Assembly (NCBI GenBank): GCA_030411725.1
Contig: MU839836.1
Span: forward strand, 186,001 to 250,000
Reading direction: 5' to 3'
Origin: Echria macrotheca
Taxonomy: Eukaryota; Ascomycota; Sordariomycetes; Sordariales; Schizotheciaceae
Length of the DNA stretch: 64,000 nt
Shown here piece after piece: positions 21,064 to 31,652 of the stretch. Below the pieces are notes generated by a model. The model was not told where the DNA came from, did no database searches, and saw only the letters and a program-made list of their open reading frames with translations. Made by a program: the position numbers and the translations under genes. Positions within the stretch are counted from its first letter, which is position 1. Every line of letters begins with the position of its first letter.

Positions 21064-22545
21064 ATGGACGCGATCAAAACTCCAGAACTCCATGAACCAG
21101 ATGTCGCCGTTGAGGATTCTCCACCACAATCTCTCCAAGAAACCCCCAAGCGACATGCACTTTCGCCATCGCAGATCAACCAGATGATCCCCGATGGACC
21201 ATTCAAGCTGCACTCACTTCTCAGAGAGGAGTCGCATTGCGACGTCTACTCGGTGACGTGCCATGATACCCAGGGCACAGAGCCAGCTTTTGCACCGGTC
21301 TTGAAGGAGGCTACTCCCGGTATAAGTCTCGAAGCTCGACTATACGATCTCGACAAATCCGTTCCGGCCAAGCTCAAAAAATATCGACTGAAGGGGATCA
21401 AGAGACTGGAAAGCCGCACCGCAAAATTATTGAAGCTCGAGGGTGGCTTGCAGCTTGTGATCTACAAAACGGGGCAGTTGAGAGATGCAGGGCCGGTACC
21501 GACTCAACTGAAGTCGGAGACAACGGTTCCTTTAACACACGATCGAACGACACCTCCTAGCGAGAATCATGGCAAAGAAGCACTGCAAAAAGGAAAAGGC
21601 AAGGGACAGGAAAAGAGCTTGAAAGGTCTCAGAAAAGCGTCCTGTCCAGAGGATATATGTGCCAGCACAGGAATTCCTCCGATCCGCAAGGCCAAAGCCG
21701 CCAGACGTGTCAAGACATACCGTCAGAAGTTACGGGCAAGAGTCGGCCAGTCCGCAAGACGTCAAGCCAGCCGAGAAGAGAGACGGGAAACCAAGAGTTC
21801 CTACCACATCAGTGGGGACTATGCCTTTTGGATGCTTCTTTTTCTTTACTACGCCTACCAGGAAGACGGTACACTCCGCGGAGAGATCCCCGAGTCGGGG
21901 AGAAATCTCATCTACTGGGCACTCCCCGAGGCTCGACACTTTCTGAATTACGTTTCACGATATCTTTCCACCACGACACTACGATTCGCGGACGGGGACG
22001 AGATGGAAGAGTACCTTCTCATTAAGCAGCGAGAGATCAAATCCCTGGAGAAATTGCAGAAGAAGCTTCCTAAGCTTGAAGCAGCTTACACTCTCAGGCT
22101 AGCATCCTTCGTCGAGTTGGAAAGTGACGCAGAACCGGGATCAGACGAACGGCAGGAAATGAAGAAGAAGAGGATGGCTTCACATCAAAGTGTCGTGGCC
22201 GTCCAGCATGCGAGAAAGGTTTTGCCGGTGGTTATCGAGCGCGCAATGGAGGTGCGCTCAAGGATCCTTTCAAGTTTCGAGGATGTGCGTGAGGCAGAAG
22301 CCGAGCTGGAGAAGATAGACCGCTGCGTAGGGGAGATGGAGTCGCTAGATGTGCATCTGCGAACTGCGGCCAACTGGTGCAGTAGCGTTGTGCCTCTATC
22401 AACTCCCTTCGCTGGCCTACGTAAGAGATATACCCTTCTCCACCAGCGGCTAGCCATGAGAACGGAGGCGATGGCCACCTTGTGGATCAGGAAAAAGGTG
22501 CTAGACGACCTTCTGCAACATCTTCTAGTGTGTTGGGTAAAATAA
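21064..22545 (+). CDS. Unknown basic, helical protein
   Basis: One uninterrupted exon encodes 493 residues. I do not recognise the family. Residues 1-60 are acidic and Pro-rich. A compact region around 40-150 could be a small folded domain. Residues about 155-250 are strongly Lys/Arg-rich (for example KGKGKGQEKSLKG). An aromatic segment (YAFWMLLFLYYAYQ) near residue 258 could be a buried helix. From about 315 to the end the sequence is Glu/Lys/Leu-rich and predicted alpha-helical or coiled-coil. There is no signal peptide. The length and natural composition support a real gene; a nuclear or chromatin-associated role would be a guess. Confidence 0.7.
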   Translation: MDAIKTPELHEPDVAVEDSPPQSLQETPKRHALSPSQINQMIPDGPFKLHSLLREESHCDVYSVTCHDTQGTEPAFAPVLKEATPGISLEARLYDLDKSVPAKLKKYRLKGIKRLESRTAKLLKLEGGLQLVIYKTGQLRDAGPVPTQLKSETTVPLTHDRTTPPSENHGKEALQKGKGKGQEKSLKGLRKASCPEDICASTGIPPIRKAKAARRVKTYRQKLRARVGQSARRQASREERRETKSSYHISGDYAFWMLLFLYYAYQEDGTLRGEIPESGRNLIYWALPEARHFLNYVSRYLSTTTLRFADGDEMEEYLLIKQREIKSLEKLQKKLPKLEAAYTLRLASFVELESDAEPGSDERQEMKKKRMASHQSVVAVQHARKVLPVVIERAMEVRSRILSSFEDVREAEAELEKIDRCVGEMESLDVHLRTAANWCSSVVPLSTPFAGLRKRYTLLHQRLAMRTEAMATLWIRKKVLDDLLQHLLVCWVK

Positions 22546-22969
22546 CTGTGATACCTCTGGGCTTAGACGCGAGGGTTTTGCTATATTTAACTTTGGAATT
22601 TGCCGTCATGCTCGCGATATCAAGGTATTATTTGCAGTTGCAAGTCGCGCATGTTGACGGATTGCATATCAGCGACAAGTTGGGGCTGTAGTAATGCAGC
22701 ACATTGATGGGTATAGAACTTGATTAGAAGAAACCAAATCAACAGGTTGTCTTCCATTAATCCTCCATCTCGAGCGGTCTCGAAATCCCATACAATCCTG
22801 TCTCAACATCACACTCATGGTTACCTCCTTTCCATTGCTGCCATCCACCTCAGCAGTTCAAACTCCCGCCTCGAGGCTTCGACCTACGAGCGCAGATCAG
22901 ACCCTTCAGCCCATGGAGAAGGTATTCCCTACCATTCTGTTGCTCGACCTCACACAATCTCGGCCTCAC
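22546..22969. other. Intergenic region between convergent genes
   Basis: About 420 bases lie between two convergent stops; nothing beyond presumed terminators is visible. Confidence 0.5.
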
Positions 22970-23627
22970 TTACGGCACGTAGCCGCCGTTGAGATTGCCG
23001 CAGATCTGGTAGCCCCTGTAGTCACGCCAGAAGGTGTAGTAATAATAGTTCGCCCAGCCCGTCTGCCAGAAGCCTAGCTGCTGGTCAAGGAGACCGTTAA
23101 AGGCATCTACATCCCCCCCTTGCAGGGAAAGAGTGTTGCCTTGAGAGAAAGAGGAAGAGATACGTCAGTGCCGGTGGTTCAGGTCGATGGATAGGCCTCG
23201 GAAACTCACTCTGGTAGACGCAGACGGCGAGCACAAGTTGATCGGTCCTGATAAACCAAATGTGGCCCCCCGCAAGAGTGCCGCCCCCGTTGAAATAATC
23301 CCTCCAAGCTCCCGTCAGGTAGTTGTATTGATCCTGCTGGGTCATATAGTGGCGCGTTGCTCCGACAGAGGGATCGACGCGTTTCGTAAGGTGCCGGGAG
23401 AACTTGGCGCTGCCGGTGCTCAGGAGGCCGCGCTTCTCGGGCGGGTGGGCAGTTCGGATGGCAGCGTCGACATCGACTCTCTCGAGGGTGGAGTTGCCAT
23501 CATCGTGGAAGTTGACCACGTAGAATCCAGGTGCGGTGTCCTCGGGGACGACATAGACACCACGCTCAGCAAGGGCTGTGGCAGCCGTGAAGAGGGGAAG
23601 GAGGCCAAAGAGGAGCTTGAGATGCAT
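22970..23627 (-). CDS. Small secreted protein with Kex2-type propeptide sites
   Basis: Exons 23627-23210 and 23139-22970 give 195 residues. Residues 1-20 form a strong signal peptide (cut after ATALA). Two dibasic Lys-Arg sites at 65-66 and 82-83 would let Kex2 remove a propeptide and leave a mature domain of about 112 residues. That domain is Tyr/Trp/Gly-rich, carries two cysteines (136 and 186, one likely disulfide) and ends in NGGYVP. I do not recognise a family. Size, secretion and processing fit an effector-like or cell-surface protein, but no activity can be assigned. The 70-nt intron has a GTGAGT donor and a CAAG acceptor. Confidence 0.75.
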
Positions 23628-24888
23628 CTTGACAAAGAATGGAAGATAAATACCCGCGGGAGGAAGCGTTATTGGTAGCTTGGTAGTTTCTCGGTCGCTG
23701 AGGTTGATATCTAACTTAATAGGCCTCGACAGAAGGGCAGGAAAGCTCCCTTTTATGGATCTCAAGGGGTCGGCCACCCAGCCACGCGGGTGTCTATGTC
23801 CAGCGTGTGGAACCACCGGCGGAGGAGTAATACATGTCCTGCCGCAAATATTTTCAAAATATTGACGCCGAACCAGGTAAAGAGAGAGTTGATCAGTGCA
23901 TGGCTCCCGTGGACTGCGGGAAGGGGGCAGGTGCCGGGTCAACGCCGCGGCTGCGCATAGTATTGGTTTGAGTTCCCGCACATACAAGTGCAAGGGGGTA
24001 CCTAGCTGGGCTTGACGATAGCCAGGAAATACGTACCAGACTTGATACCTACCTAGTCAAAGGTGTTTGATATAAGACTATGTGGCAGGGCAAGTCTTCC
24101 TGCTTCGCTGCCCACCTCCTGGTTGGGTACAAGACATAATATATTCGAAATTACTAACCTTCAGAAACATGGTCAATAATGCTCTCTTCATCACCACATC
24201 CCAGAGTTCTCCTGTCCTAGTCCTTGCTTGGCTCGAGGGTAACACTCCCTGCAAGAGCAGTGCGGCTCATTTCCTTTCCTGTCAGCATCGCTCCCAGAAT
24301 CAAGGCGGCCCGCCTGGTCGCTTTGCTGTGCCGCAAGCTGGCGTAGGTGTAGGGGGCCGTTGAAAAAAGTTCAACAGGCGCTTGGGGGCGTCTGGGCCAT
24401 GACAGAAGAGGCCAAGGCGTTTGGTGTAACACCATCAGGCCGACCATTCTTATTTTTGACCACTGATGTTGAGTCCTCCCGCTCTCGTTACACAAACCCA
24501 CCAGATACCGTCACATGAAGGCCCCTAACCGATCTTGGACCGTGCAGTTTTGAATCACGATTAGAACATGGCTCCCACACCCCAGTCATTACATCCTTTC
24601 ATACAGTGTATTTATAGCTACCGACCCCCGACACCTACTAGGTGTGGTAGCTTCGCTCGGCGCGTTAGCGCGGCCCTACGCTAACGCTTCAGAGCGCTTC
24701 CTGGCCTTACTCGAAGCGACACTCCTTTGTCGTGTCCAATATCAACACCTAGTTCAGATTACCCCTTTGCACTCACAAGGCCTCCCTGGGTACACCCAGA
24801 AAGAAGCAGAATTGCCCCAAATCTGTCGATACACAGCATAGGTACTCAGACACATCATACAGCAACCCCAACCCACATACCCCCTTCA
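23628..24888. other. Intergenic region with a short hairpin element
   Basis: There are 1.3 kb without a supported gene. It contains the nested inverted repeat annotated separately at 24631-24767. Confidence 0.5.
24631..24767. repeat. Short nested inverted-repeat (hairpin) element
   Basis: A perfect 9-bp inverted pair GCGTTAGCG (24662-24670) and CGCTAACGC (24679-24687) encloses an 8-nt loop. It is flanked by looser complementary arms (GCTTCGC against GCGAAGC-like at 24713-24719) and by ACACCTA/TAGGTGT ends on both sides. This could be a tiny MITE-like relic or a structured transcript. Confidence 0.4.
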
Positions 24889-25721
24889 TCACACACGAAA
24901 CGAAACAGGCCCCATACCCACACCACCACCCGTCTGACTCTGGACCGTCTGGCCGGCTGGCTGCACAGCAATATAATACACCTGCCTCTGCGGCAGCCCC
25001 TTCCCAGCCGGCTCGACCTGGTAAAACACCTTCCCCCCGGGGACCGGCACCATCGGGCCGAGGTCATCAGTCCCGCCGGCCCGGGGCTGCATAACCAGCA
25101 TCGTATGGCCGGACATGCGGTTCCGGAGGTTCGTCTCGCGACAGGCGACCACAAAGGCCGCGAAGTGCGTTGCTCTGTAGGTATCGATCATCAGCATACC
25201 ACACCCTCTCTCTCTTCTCTAAAAAAAAAAAGGGGGCGGAGGACGTACATCAAAAACGCAGCAAAAACAAGCACCGCGATCGCCTGCGTCTCAATCTGGC
25301 GCACCGTATCCAAAAGCCCAGCCGTCACCCGCCCCGACCTATAATCGTCACGATCATCATCCCCCAACAACGACTCGGGCTCGCTAATCTCGATGTACAG
25401 CCCAAACACCACGGTGAGGGCCAGCATCGCGAGCCAGATGATCAGGTCGAGCGCGACGCACGCGCCGGGGTGGATCCCCCTGTGTCCGGCGCGGCGAACG
25501 ATACAAATGGCCTCGGCGAGGGACCATGCTAACCCCAGAAAGGCGGGCGGGGAGACGAGCGCGAAGAGGAAGGACTGCGCGGCGGGGACGCCGCCGCGGT
25601 TGAGGATCGTTGCGCTGAGGGCGATTACGATCGTTGCTGTTAGGATGGATGTGAGGCGGAGGGCGAGCTTGGTGAGGTAGGTCCGGCGGGGGGAGAGGTA
25701 GATGGGGAGGTTTGTGGACAT
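24889..25721 (-). CDS. Four-span membrane protein, MARVEL-like
   Basis: Exons 25721-25249 and 25174-24889 give 252 residues. Four hydrophobic segments are clear: LTKLALRLTSILTATIVIAL, AQSFLFALVSPPAFLGLAWS, CVALDLIIWLAMLALTVVFG, and AIAVLVFAAFLIATHFAAFV. The last is split by the intron. A charged loop precedes span four. A ~75-residue hydrophilic Gly/Gln/Pro-rich C-terminus follows. The topology resembles the fungal MARVEL-type membrane proteins, but no signature residue settles it. The A-run at the intron (25221-25231) is a polypyrimidine tract on the coding strand. Confidence 0.72.
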
Positions 25722-26607
25722 TTTTGCGTCATCGCTGGCGAGGTGGAAAGTTGATGATGCGCGAGGGAAAGAGCTGGATGGGTGTCCCGGGGTTATACCT
25801 TGGATGGAAGGATTTAAGATTGAAAGGGCCGTTGCTCGATGGTAATGCAGGTCGGGGGCACAGGAAAACGGTTGCAGGGGCTGTGTACCCGTGATGGGTT
25901 GTGTCTGCCTTGATGATGGGGCGCGAGCCAATGGGGTGTCGCGGTTGTTGTCAAGGCGGTTGGCTCGTATGAGGTACGAGTCTTGGCGTGGGCACCCTAG
26001 TTCAGCCGTGTAAATTTGGGGATATACGTTTGATACTAATCTCGCGATATTTTCGCCCTTCACATTGTATTGTTCTGATCTTATAAAATTGTTCACCTCT
26101 ACAACCGGGAATGTATCAAAACCAATGTTTCCATGCCCATCCCACAAGTTCAACCATCATGAAGATACAACAGCAGAATGCTATAGGCGTTCTCCACCCG
26201 TATTCTGCACGGACCAAAGAATATGGAACGCTGAGGGTGGTAGATAGGACCCTACTAATCGATGTAATGGAAACACGCGTGCAGCCAGTAGACAAAATGG
26301 CTGTGAACTCAGTTATTATAACCCTGAGTAAACGTCACTGAATGCAGTACCCCGACAAATACGAGACGTCAGGCAGCTATCGCTTTCATTCTTCGGTGAA
26401 AAGAAAGACGGACTACAAGCAGAAAGTAGAATAGAAAGTGGATTGCTAGTATGACAACCAATGTCCAAGTTATATCCTAACGGAGGTTGACTCTCCTGAA
26501 ATGCTAACCGACGAATCCAGTCGTCGAAGATGGCTGGACACCAAGGCCGCGCAATCTCACAGGAGACCGGCACTCGCAGTGCAAATTATCCCTGATCCGG
26601 AAATAGG
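25722..26607. other. Intergenic region
   Basis: About 0.9 kb contain the promoter of the four-span protein and the terminator of the next minus-strand gene. No supported gene was seen. Confidence 0.5.
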
Positions 26608-27675
26608 TCAGAAAAGCTTCGGAATCAGCAACGGCGTGCTCTGTCTCCACTGCTGATAGTCTTTCCTTTCCCCGTACAACTTATCGTACTTAGCCTCGCT
26701 CAGCGGGACGCCAGTAACGCGCAACAGAGCCCAGGCCACAAAGGCTGGCGCAGCCGCGGGCAGCAATACCGCCTTGAGCTGTCCAGGGAGGCCATACCAT
26801 CCAAGATTCGCCTGAATCGGTCCCTGGCGGAGAACCCCGGACGCAAGAATAGCCATGCCAATCCACAGGGTAATGTCGCCAAAGTAGTTGGGATAGCGAC
26901 TAGACATTTTGATGTCAGCCGAGCAAGAACGGGCAGTTGAGCGCTGAGAAATACCCACCTCCTCCCCCAGATCCCCCGCGTCATAAACTGCTCATCATGC
27001 AACTTCTTCTGCCGCTGGTCATGCCACACTGCCTTTTGATAGTCGGCCACCATCTCCACCGCGAAGCCAAACACAAACAGGCCGACGCCGATGACATCGC
27101 TCCGCAGTAGCGTCGGCACGCCCAGCCCGGCCTTGAAGGCGGCAGGGTGCACGGTATTAATGGCGATGACGGGCATGCAGCACAGGACGACCCAGACGGC
27201 CTGGACCATCCAAAAGATAAAAAACCTGCGCGGCTTGTGCTTGGTCGCGTGGAAGCGTGAGTCATGGCCACGCTTGAGGATGCGGATGAAGAGGTACGAG
27301 CTTACTGTTGACGTTAATCACATGCAGTTATCAGTTTTTTTTTTAGATATTATATGGGACACACTTACGCCGCACAGCATACACCAGCACCGCACCGGTC
27401 ATGAAGAGCTGGCGCCAATTCGCCGCGTCAATGACATCCGACACGTGCGCGCTCGCGTCGCGGCGGATCGCAGGAACCAAGAAACTGGCGGTGAGGGTTA
27501 CCAGAAACGTCCAGCCGCCGGAGAAGTCGTAGAGGAACTCGCTGTGGCGAAGGACGCCGTTGATGCCGAAGAGGGTCTGCACGGAAAAGGCGGCGAGGGC
27601 TGCAGGCGCGAGGTTCGAGAGGAATGCGCTAGACGGGAAGTCGGTTGCGCTGAGGAGCGCGTGGAGTAGCGGCAT
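26608..27675 (-). CDS. DUF1295 / steroid 5-alpha-reductase-like membrane protein
   Basis: Exons 27675-27369, 27304-26959 and 26899-26608 give 314 residues. The protein is multi-spanning. The family core is in the second half: FAVEMVADYQKAVWH followed, across the last intron, by a GIWGRSRYPNYFGD motif (compare the typical G-x-SRHPNYFGE). Here Arg-Tyr-Pro-Asn replaces the more usual Arg-His-Pro-Asn. DUF1295 proteins are related to NADPH-dependent steroid/enoyl reductases of the ER membrane; the actual substrate in fungi is unknown. The C-terminus has the conserved Tyr-Gly-Glu-Arg/Tyr-x-x-Trp pattern (KLYGERKDYQQWRQSTP). Confidence 0.82.
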
Positions 27676-28516
27676 CTTGCGTTGGACGGGCCAAGCAGAC
27701 TTAAAACGTGGTGGTGTTGGGAGGCGACGTTGTTGAGAAGTTGAGAATCGTGGGAAAGGTGAGTTCTGCAGCTGCATGCACGTGTGTGAAACACGGAATG
27801 TAACCTCGGTCATGCATCCGATCCGAGCTCGGGGGCTACAGATTGATGGCCAACAGAGTTGGCGATCGTCTTTTTTCTTGTTTTTTTTTTTTTGTTTGTT
27901 TTTTGTTTTAGTTTTAACGCATTTCATCCCAAATTGTCAACGGTGAGTCACAAGTTCGTGTTGATGTGAGCTGCAGAGAGAGTGCCCCTAAAACGTTCGT
28001 CGAGTTCATCGCTTCGTTTCGCGATAAAGTGAGGGACGAGTCGACGACGATGGACTGCCTCACTTGATTGTGCCACACGGGCTGCGTGTTCTATTCTCTA
28101 TTCTCAGGCCTTTCAATGGACGCTTCGGGCCATCCAGCACTGCAGATGATGTTGGACTTTCCCTGCAGGCAGCGCTGTAAGGGTTACAGATAGCCACTGT
28201 GGCCCTAACGCGAGAAACGTATGTTCCGGCTATTTCCGGCCTCGATCACGTACCGACTTCGGTAGTAAGGATGTTGTGGGACCCACAGGCCCACATGTGG
28301 GTTTCCACCACAGCCTTTGTGCGGCCTTTTCCCCAGAGTTGGCCAATAAGATAACAGTCTCACTCCCATTCAGACTCGAAGAAGGATTAAACTAATCCCC
28401 GTCGAGAACAAGAACAATCTTGCCGACGGGTTCGCTAAACCCTTGGTCGATCACGGTCAGCACACTCACAAAACCACTTCATCCACAGCCGTTTTCACCA
28501 CACAGCTACTGGCATT
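27676..28516. other. Divergent promoter region
   Basis: About 840 bases separate two divergent genes. It carries a long T/A-run (27870-27915). Nothing else was supported. Confidence 0.5.
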
Positions 28517-29134
28517 ATGTATGCCATCCAGGAAGATCTTTTCTATCTCGCCGCGGACTCGGCCGCCCTCAGCCGCGATTTCCTCAAAGAGAACGGTTTT
28601 ACGCACGTAATCTGTATTGGCGACAGCTTCCACTATGATGGGGCGAATGAGTTGGGAGGAATCCAGTACATATACAAGTACGCCAAAGACGACGTGACTC
28701 ACGAGGAGCTCTACAACATCATCAAAACGGTAATCTACCCAGTTATAGCCGGAATGGGATGGGGATGGAGCGCCCGCCAAGCGAAAAAGGTATTAGTCTG
28801 CGATATGGACCTAGCGGGCGGCCCGCTGCAATCGGCCCTGGTGATCGGCTATCTGATGGACCGTGAGGTCATAAGCGCGCGGCATGCTTTGTGGTCCTTG
28901 ACGGCTCGTTTCCCCGTCAGGCTGGGCACTCATCTGCTGAAGCAGCTGCGGGCAATAGAGACACAGATTCTCCAGAAACCGGATAGTCTCGCCATCTACG
29001 AGACTATACAAGAGGACTCCTGCCTTGGCACGGAGCTGGGGAATCTAGGTATGGTACACACACTGATGGCCTGGGCGGAGCTGGGAGGTAGGGTCAAAGA
29101 AGAGGTGAAAGAAGAAATGGAGGGGAGGACATAA
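28517..29134 (+). CDS. Dual-specificity-phosphatase-fold protein with destroyed active site (pseudophosphatase)
   Basis: A single exon encodes 205 residues from an ATG whose position fits the domain start. The N-terminus (DLFYLAADSAALSRDFLKEN then GFTHVICI) matches the first strands of DSP domains (LYLG...A...L...GITHVL). Residues 92-107 (VLVCDMDLAGGPLQSA) occupy the place of the phosphate loop, which should read HCxxGxxRS. The His/Cys pair and the essential Arg are gone and the loop is longer. The following helix (GYLMDREVISARHAL) and the later QLRAIE segment keep the family pattern. The protein is therefore probably a non-catalytic, STYX-like phosphatase relative. An upstream exon cannot be excluded. 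Confidence 0.68.
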   Translation: MYAIQEDLFYLAADSAALSRDFLKENGFTHVICIGDSFHYDGANELGGIQYIYKYAKDDVTHEELYNIIKTVIYPVIAGMGWGWSARQAKKVLVCDMDLAGGPLQSALVIGYLMDREVISARHALWSLTARFPVRLGTHLLKQLRAIETQILQKPDSLAIYETIQEDSCLGTELGNLGMVHTLMAWAELGGRVKEEVKEEMEGRT

Positions 29135-30446
29135 GAGTGAAATAACCTAAGGACCAACAAGCAGGACAACAAGGAAAAGACGAGGGAAGAGTTGGTTACC
29201 ACAGAGTTCAGGGAAGAGACAGGGCACTGGAATGGATAGGATGTTCTCCCTCGAGCAGTCCTAGCTTGGTTTCTCCGTTTACGCTTGGACGTGTTACTTT
29301 GCCCACTCGACGGGGCCAGAAATAAGTTCTTGCCAGATGCTAAAAAGCTTGTATGGGGCTACATAGGAGGAAGCCTGAAAGGGATTCCCTGTCAGGTCGG
29401 TCGATCGGTCCAGGCCGGGATGCAGGGCCGAGGCGACCAGATCATGGTTATTGGGGGCTAGCCGACGTGGCCAACGGAGTGGGTTACAGAAGGGTCATTG
29501 GATAGGTCTACAGAGCGTCCATCTTACGAGGACAGGACTGATGCCCAAGTGCGGGTCTTGCTCACGCAACGAGTAAAAGCTGGGTCGATCACGGAGAGGT
29601 TCTCAAGGATAAGAAGGGAGGGAAAAGTCCTGTATCTTTAGTAGGCCAGAGTTCAATGCTGTAATCCTGGCATCCACCACCCACTGTTCTGGCTGTGAAC
29701 CTGGATTGCACTACTACCACCCCTCCACTCAGATGCCCTTGGATACCAGGCCTGACATTCTCATACAGCATTCTAAGTTCAGGTTCTTTCATGTTTTCAA
29801 GTGCTGACCGGTACATTACTGACTTTGAATCCACATGATCAACACTCTCGAGCGGCTAGTATGTCGATAGCAGCGGGCGTCATTGGTAGGGTCAAGTAGG
29901 TAATTTCCCTTGGAAGACTTGAGAAAATTGGTAGGTAGGTACCTCCGACCCCCGAGGCCTCTGTCTAAACTCCGGTCCTGCCGCAGACAATTACCAACAC
30001 CAAAACTATCCCAATGCATTAATTCCGTTTTGCTTGGGGCAAAGTAGCTTCACGCGACATCTTCCCAATTGCGTGTTGGTCTGATTGAGTGACGGGTGCA
30101 CGTGCCGGACAAGAAACACGATATCACACCACCATTTCGCTGATAATCCGTCACCACCAAACTCATTGACCGAACCAAAACCTTATCTGGCCAAATGATT
30201 TTATTTCCCCGCCAAGTAATAGGTCCACCACAGCTGTGAAAAACCCCTGGGTCAGGGTTGGCTGGGACATGACGTGACAAGATCATGATGGAAGAACTTT
30301 GCATCTCAACATGCCACTTTTTCCGTCTCGATATAAATCCCAACACATTGTCCGCGGTGCGTTACATCCACATGCACTCACACACACCTCCACACACCAA
30401 CCCAAATCTTTAATCCCATAACATATTCCGCAAGACCAAAAAAAAA
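29135..30446. other. Intergenic region
   Basis: There are 1.3 kb. An ATATAAAT box lies near 30330-30340, about 110 bases before the next ATG. No supported gene was found. Confidence 0.5.
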
Positions 30447-31301
30447 ATGACAGTCACAATCCGCTTCGACGACCTCGCCCCCGGCACCATCGTAACAAAC
30501 CAGTTCGAGTCCAAAGGCATCCTCTTCACCTCCCCCGCCGCCGTCGTCCGCGACCCAGACACCTTCGTCCACTCGCTCCAGTCGCGCCACCAATCGACCA
30601 TCACCCCGCAGCCGACGCGCGTCATCCGCGCGCGCTTCGTCGAGCCGAGCCCGCAGCACGCGCGCCTCTCCGTCGTCGCGAGCTTCTCCAACGCCGGGCC
30701 CGAGGGCGTGCACGCTTTACTCAGAGTCTTCGACGCCGCCGGCCGGCAGCTCGACGAGCGCAGCTTCGGGAGCACGGGACCCGTCGCGCGCGCCGAGATT
30801 GAGTTTCCGTCGCCCGAGATCGCGTCGTTCGAGGTCTCCGGGCGGACGAACCGCTTTGACGCGCTCGATAGCGTATCGTTCGATCGGCCCGCTGAGCATC
30901 CTGACTTCCGGGCCGTGTATGACGGGGCTGCGGAGCCGCTCCTCCTAAAAAGGGGGGAGACGGTGCGCGCGCGTCTGAGCTTTTTTAGATTGCACGGGTC
31001 GCATGGCGAGATTGTGCTGGCTGTGACCAAGGCGTGTCCTGGGACCACGTGGGCTTTCGAGCCGCTTGTCGTGCACTCGGGCGTGCCGCATGCTGAGTTG
31101 GTGATCAAGGCGGACGAGGACGCGCCGCCGGCGTATCATTTTGCTGTGCAGGTTGTGGCGGTGCCGAGGCACAAGACGGCGGGGAGGCATGAGCGGGAAG
31201 TCACGGTGCCGGTTAGTATTGTTGTGCCCGACGAGGACGAGCAAACCGGTCAGGAGGAGCCCGAGGAGCCCGAGGTTGGTGATGAGATGAGTGAGAGGTA
31301 G
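30447..31301 (+). CDS. Intronless beta-sandwich-like protein of unknown function
   Basis: A single GC-rich exon encodes 284 residues. The start TVTIRFDDLAPGTIVTNQF followed by GILFTSPA resembles the opening of bacterial secreted beta-sandwich domains (FDDL-x-PGT...Y...G-x-x-F). The body is rich in beta-strand-like Val/Arg/Ser alternation and Asp/Pro turns. A second beta-rich domain begins near residue 160. The last ~25 residues are acidic (Glu/Asp). There is no signal peptide and no membrane span, so it should be cytosolic unless secreted unconventionally. I cannot name a family. Ancient transfer from bacteria is possible because of the domain start and lack of introns, but this is inference only. 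Confidence 0.65.
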   Translation: MTVTIRFDDLAPGTIVTNQFESKGILFTSPAAVVRDPDTFVHSLQSRHQSTITPQPTRVIRARFVEPSPQHARLSVVASFSNAGPEGVHALLRVFDAAGRQLDERSFGSTGPVARAEIEFPSPEIASFEVSGRTNRFDALDSVSFDRPAEHPDFRAVYDGAAEPLLLKRGETVRARLSFFRLHGSHGEIVLAVTKACPGTTWAFEPLVVHSGVPHAELVIKADEDAPPAYHFAVQVVAVPRHKTAGRHEREVTVPVSIVVPDEDEQTGQEEPEEPEVGDEMSER

Positions 31302-31652
31302 TTGGTTTTGTGTAAGTGATTTCCTGACAACGTGAGGAAATAGGGGCGGTGGCCATGTCGTGTGAAGATTGTAATGTAGGAGAGTAATTAGCATTCTGTT
31401 CCAATGTTGACTAGGTTTGTCGAATGGGCGCTGTCGTGTCGAGCAAGCACGGGTACCTAGCCAATAGGCATGTCTAACATATCCAACATGATCCGTACCA
31501 GGTGGCAGGATGTGACAGATGTGGAATCAGGTACTCCAACCGTCCTTCGTTCCGTTGCCTTTATCCTAGATCCAGACAGTATCCAACGCTCAACTCTCCA
31601 TGACGGGCTAAGATCTGTGGAAGAACCGAGTCGATGTCCCAGCTGACAAAGT
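31302..31652. other. Intergenic region between convergent genes
   Basis: About 350 bases separate two convergent stops; a GTACCTAGCC tract lies near 31451. No gene seen. Confidence 0.5.
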
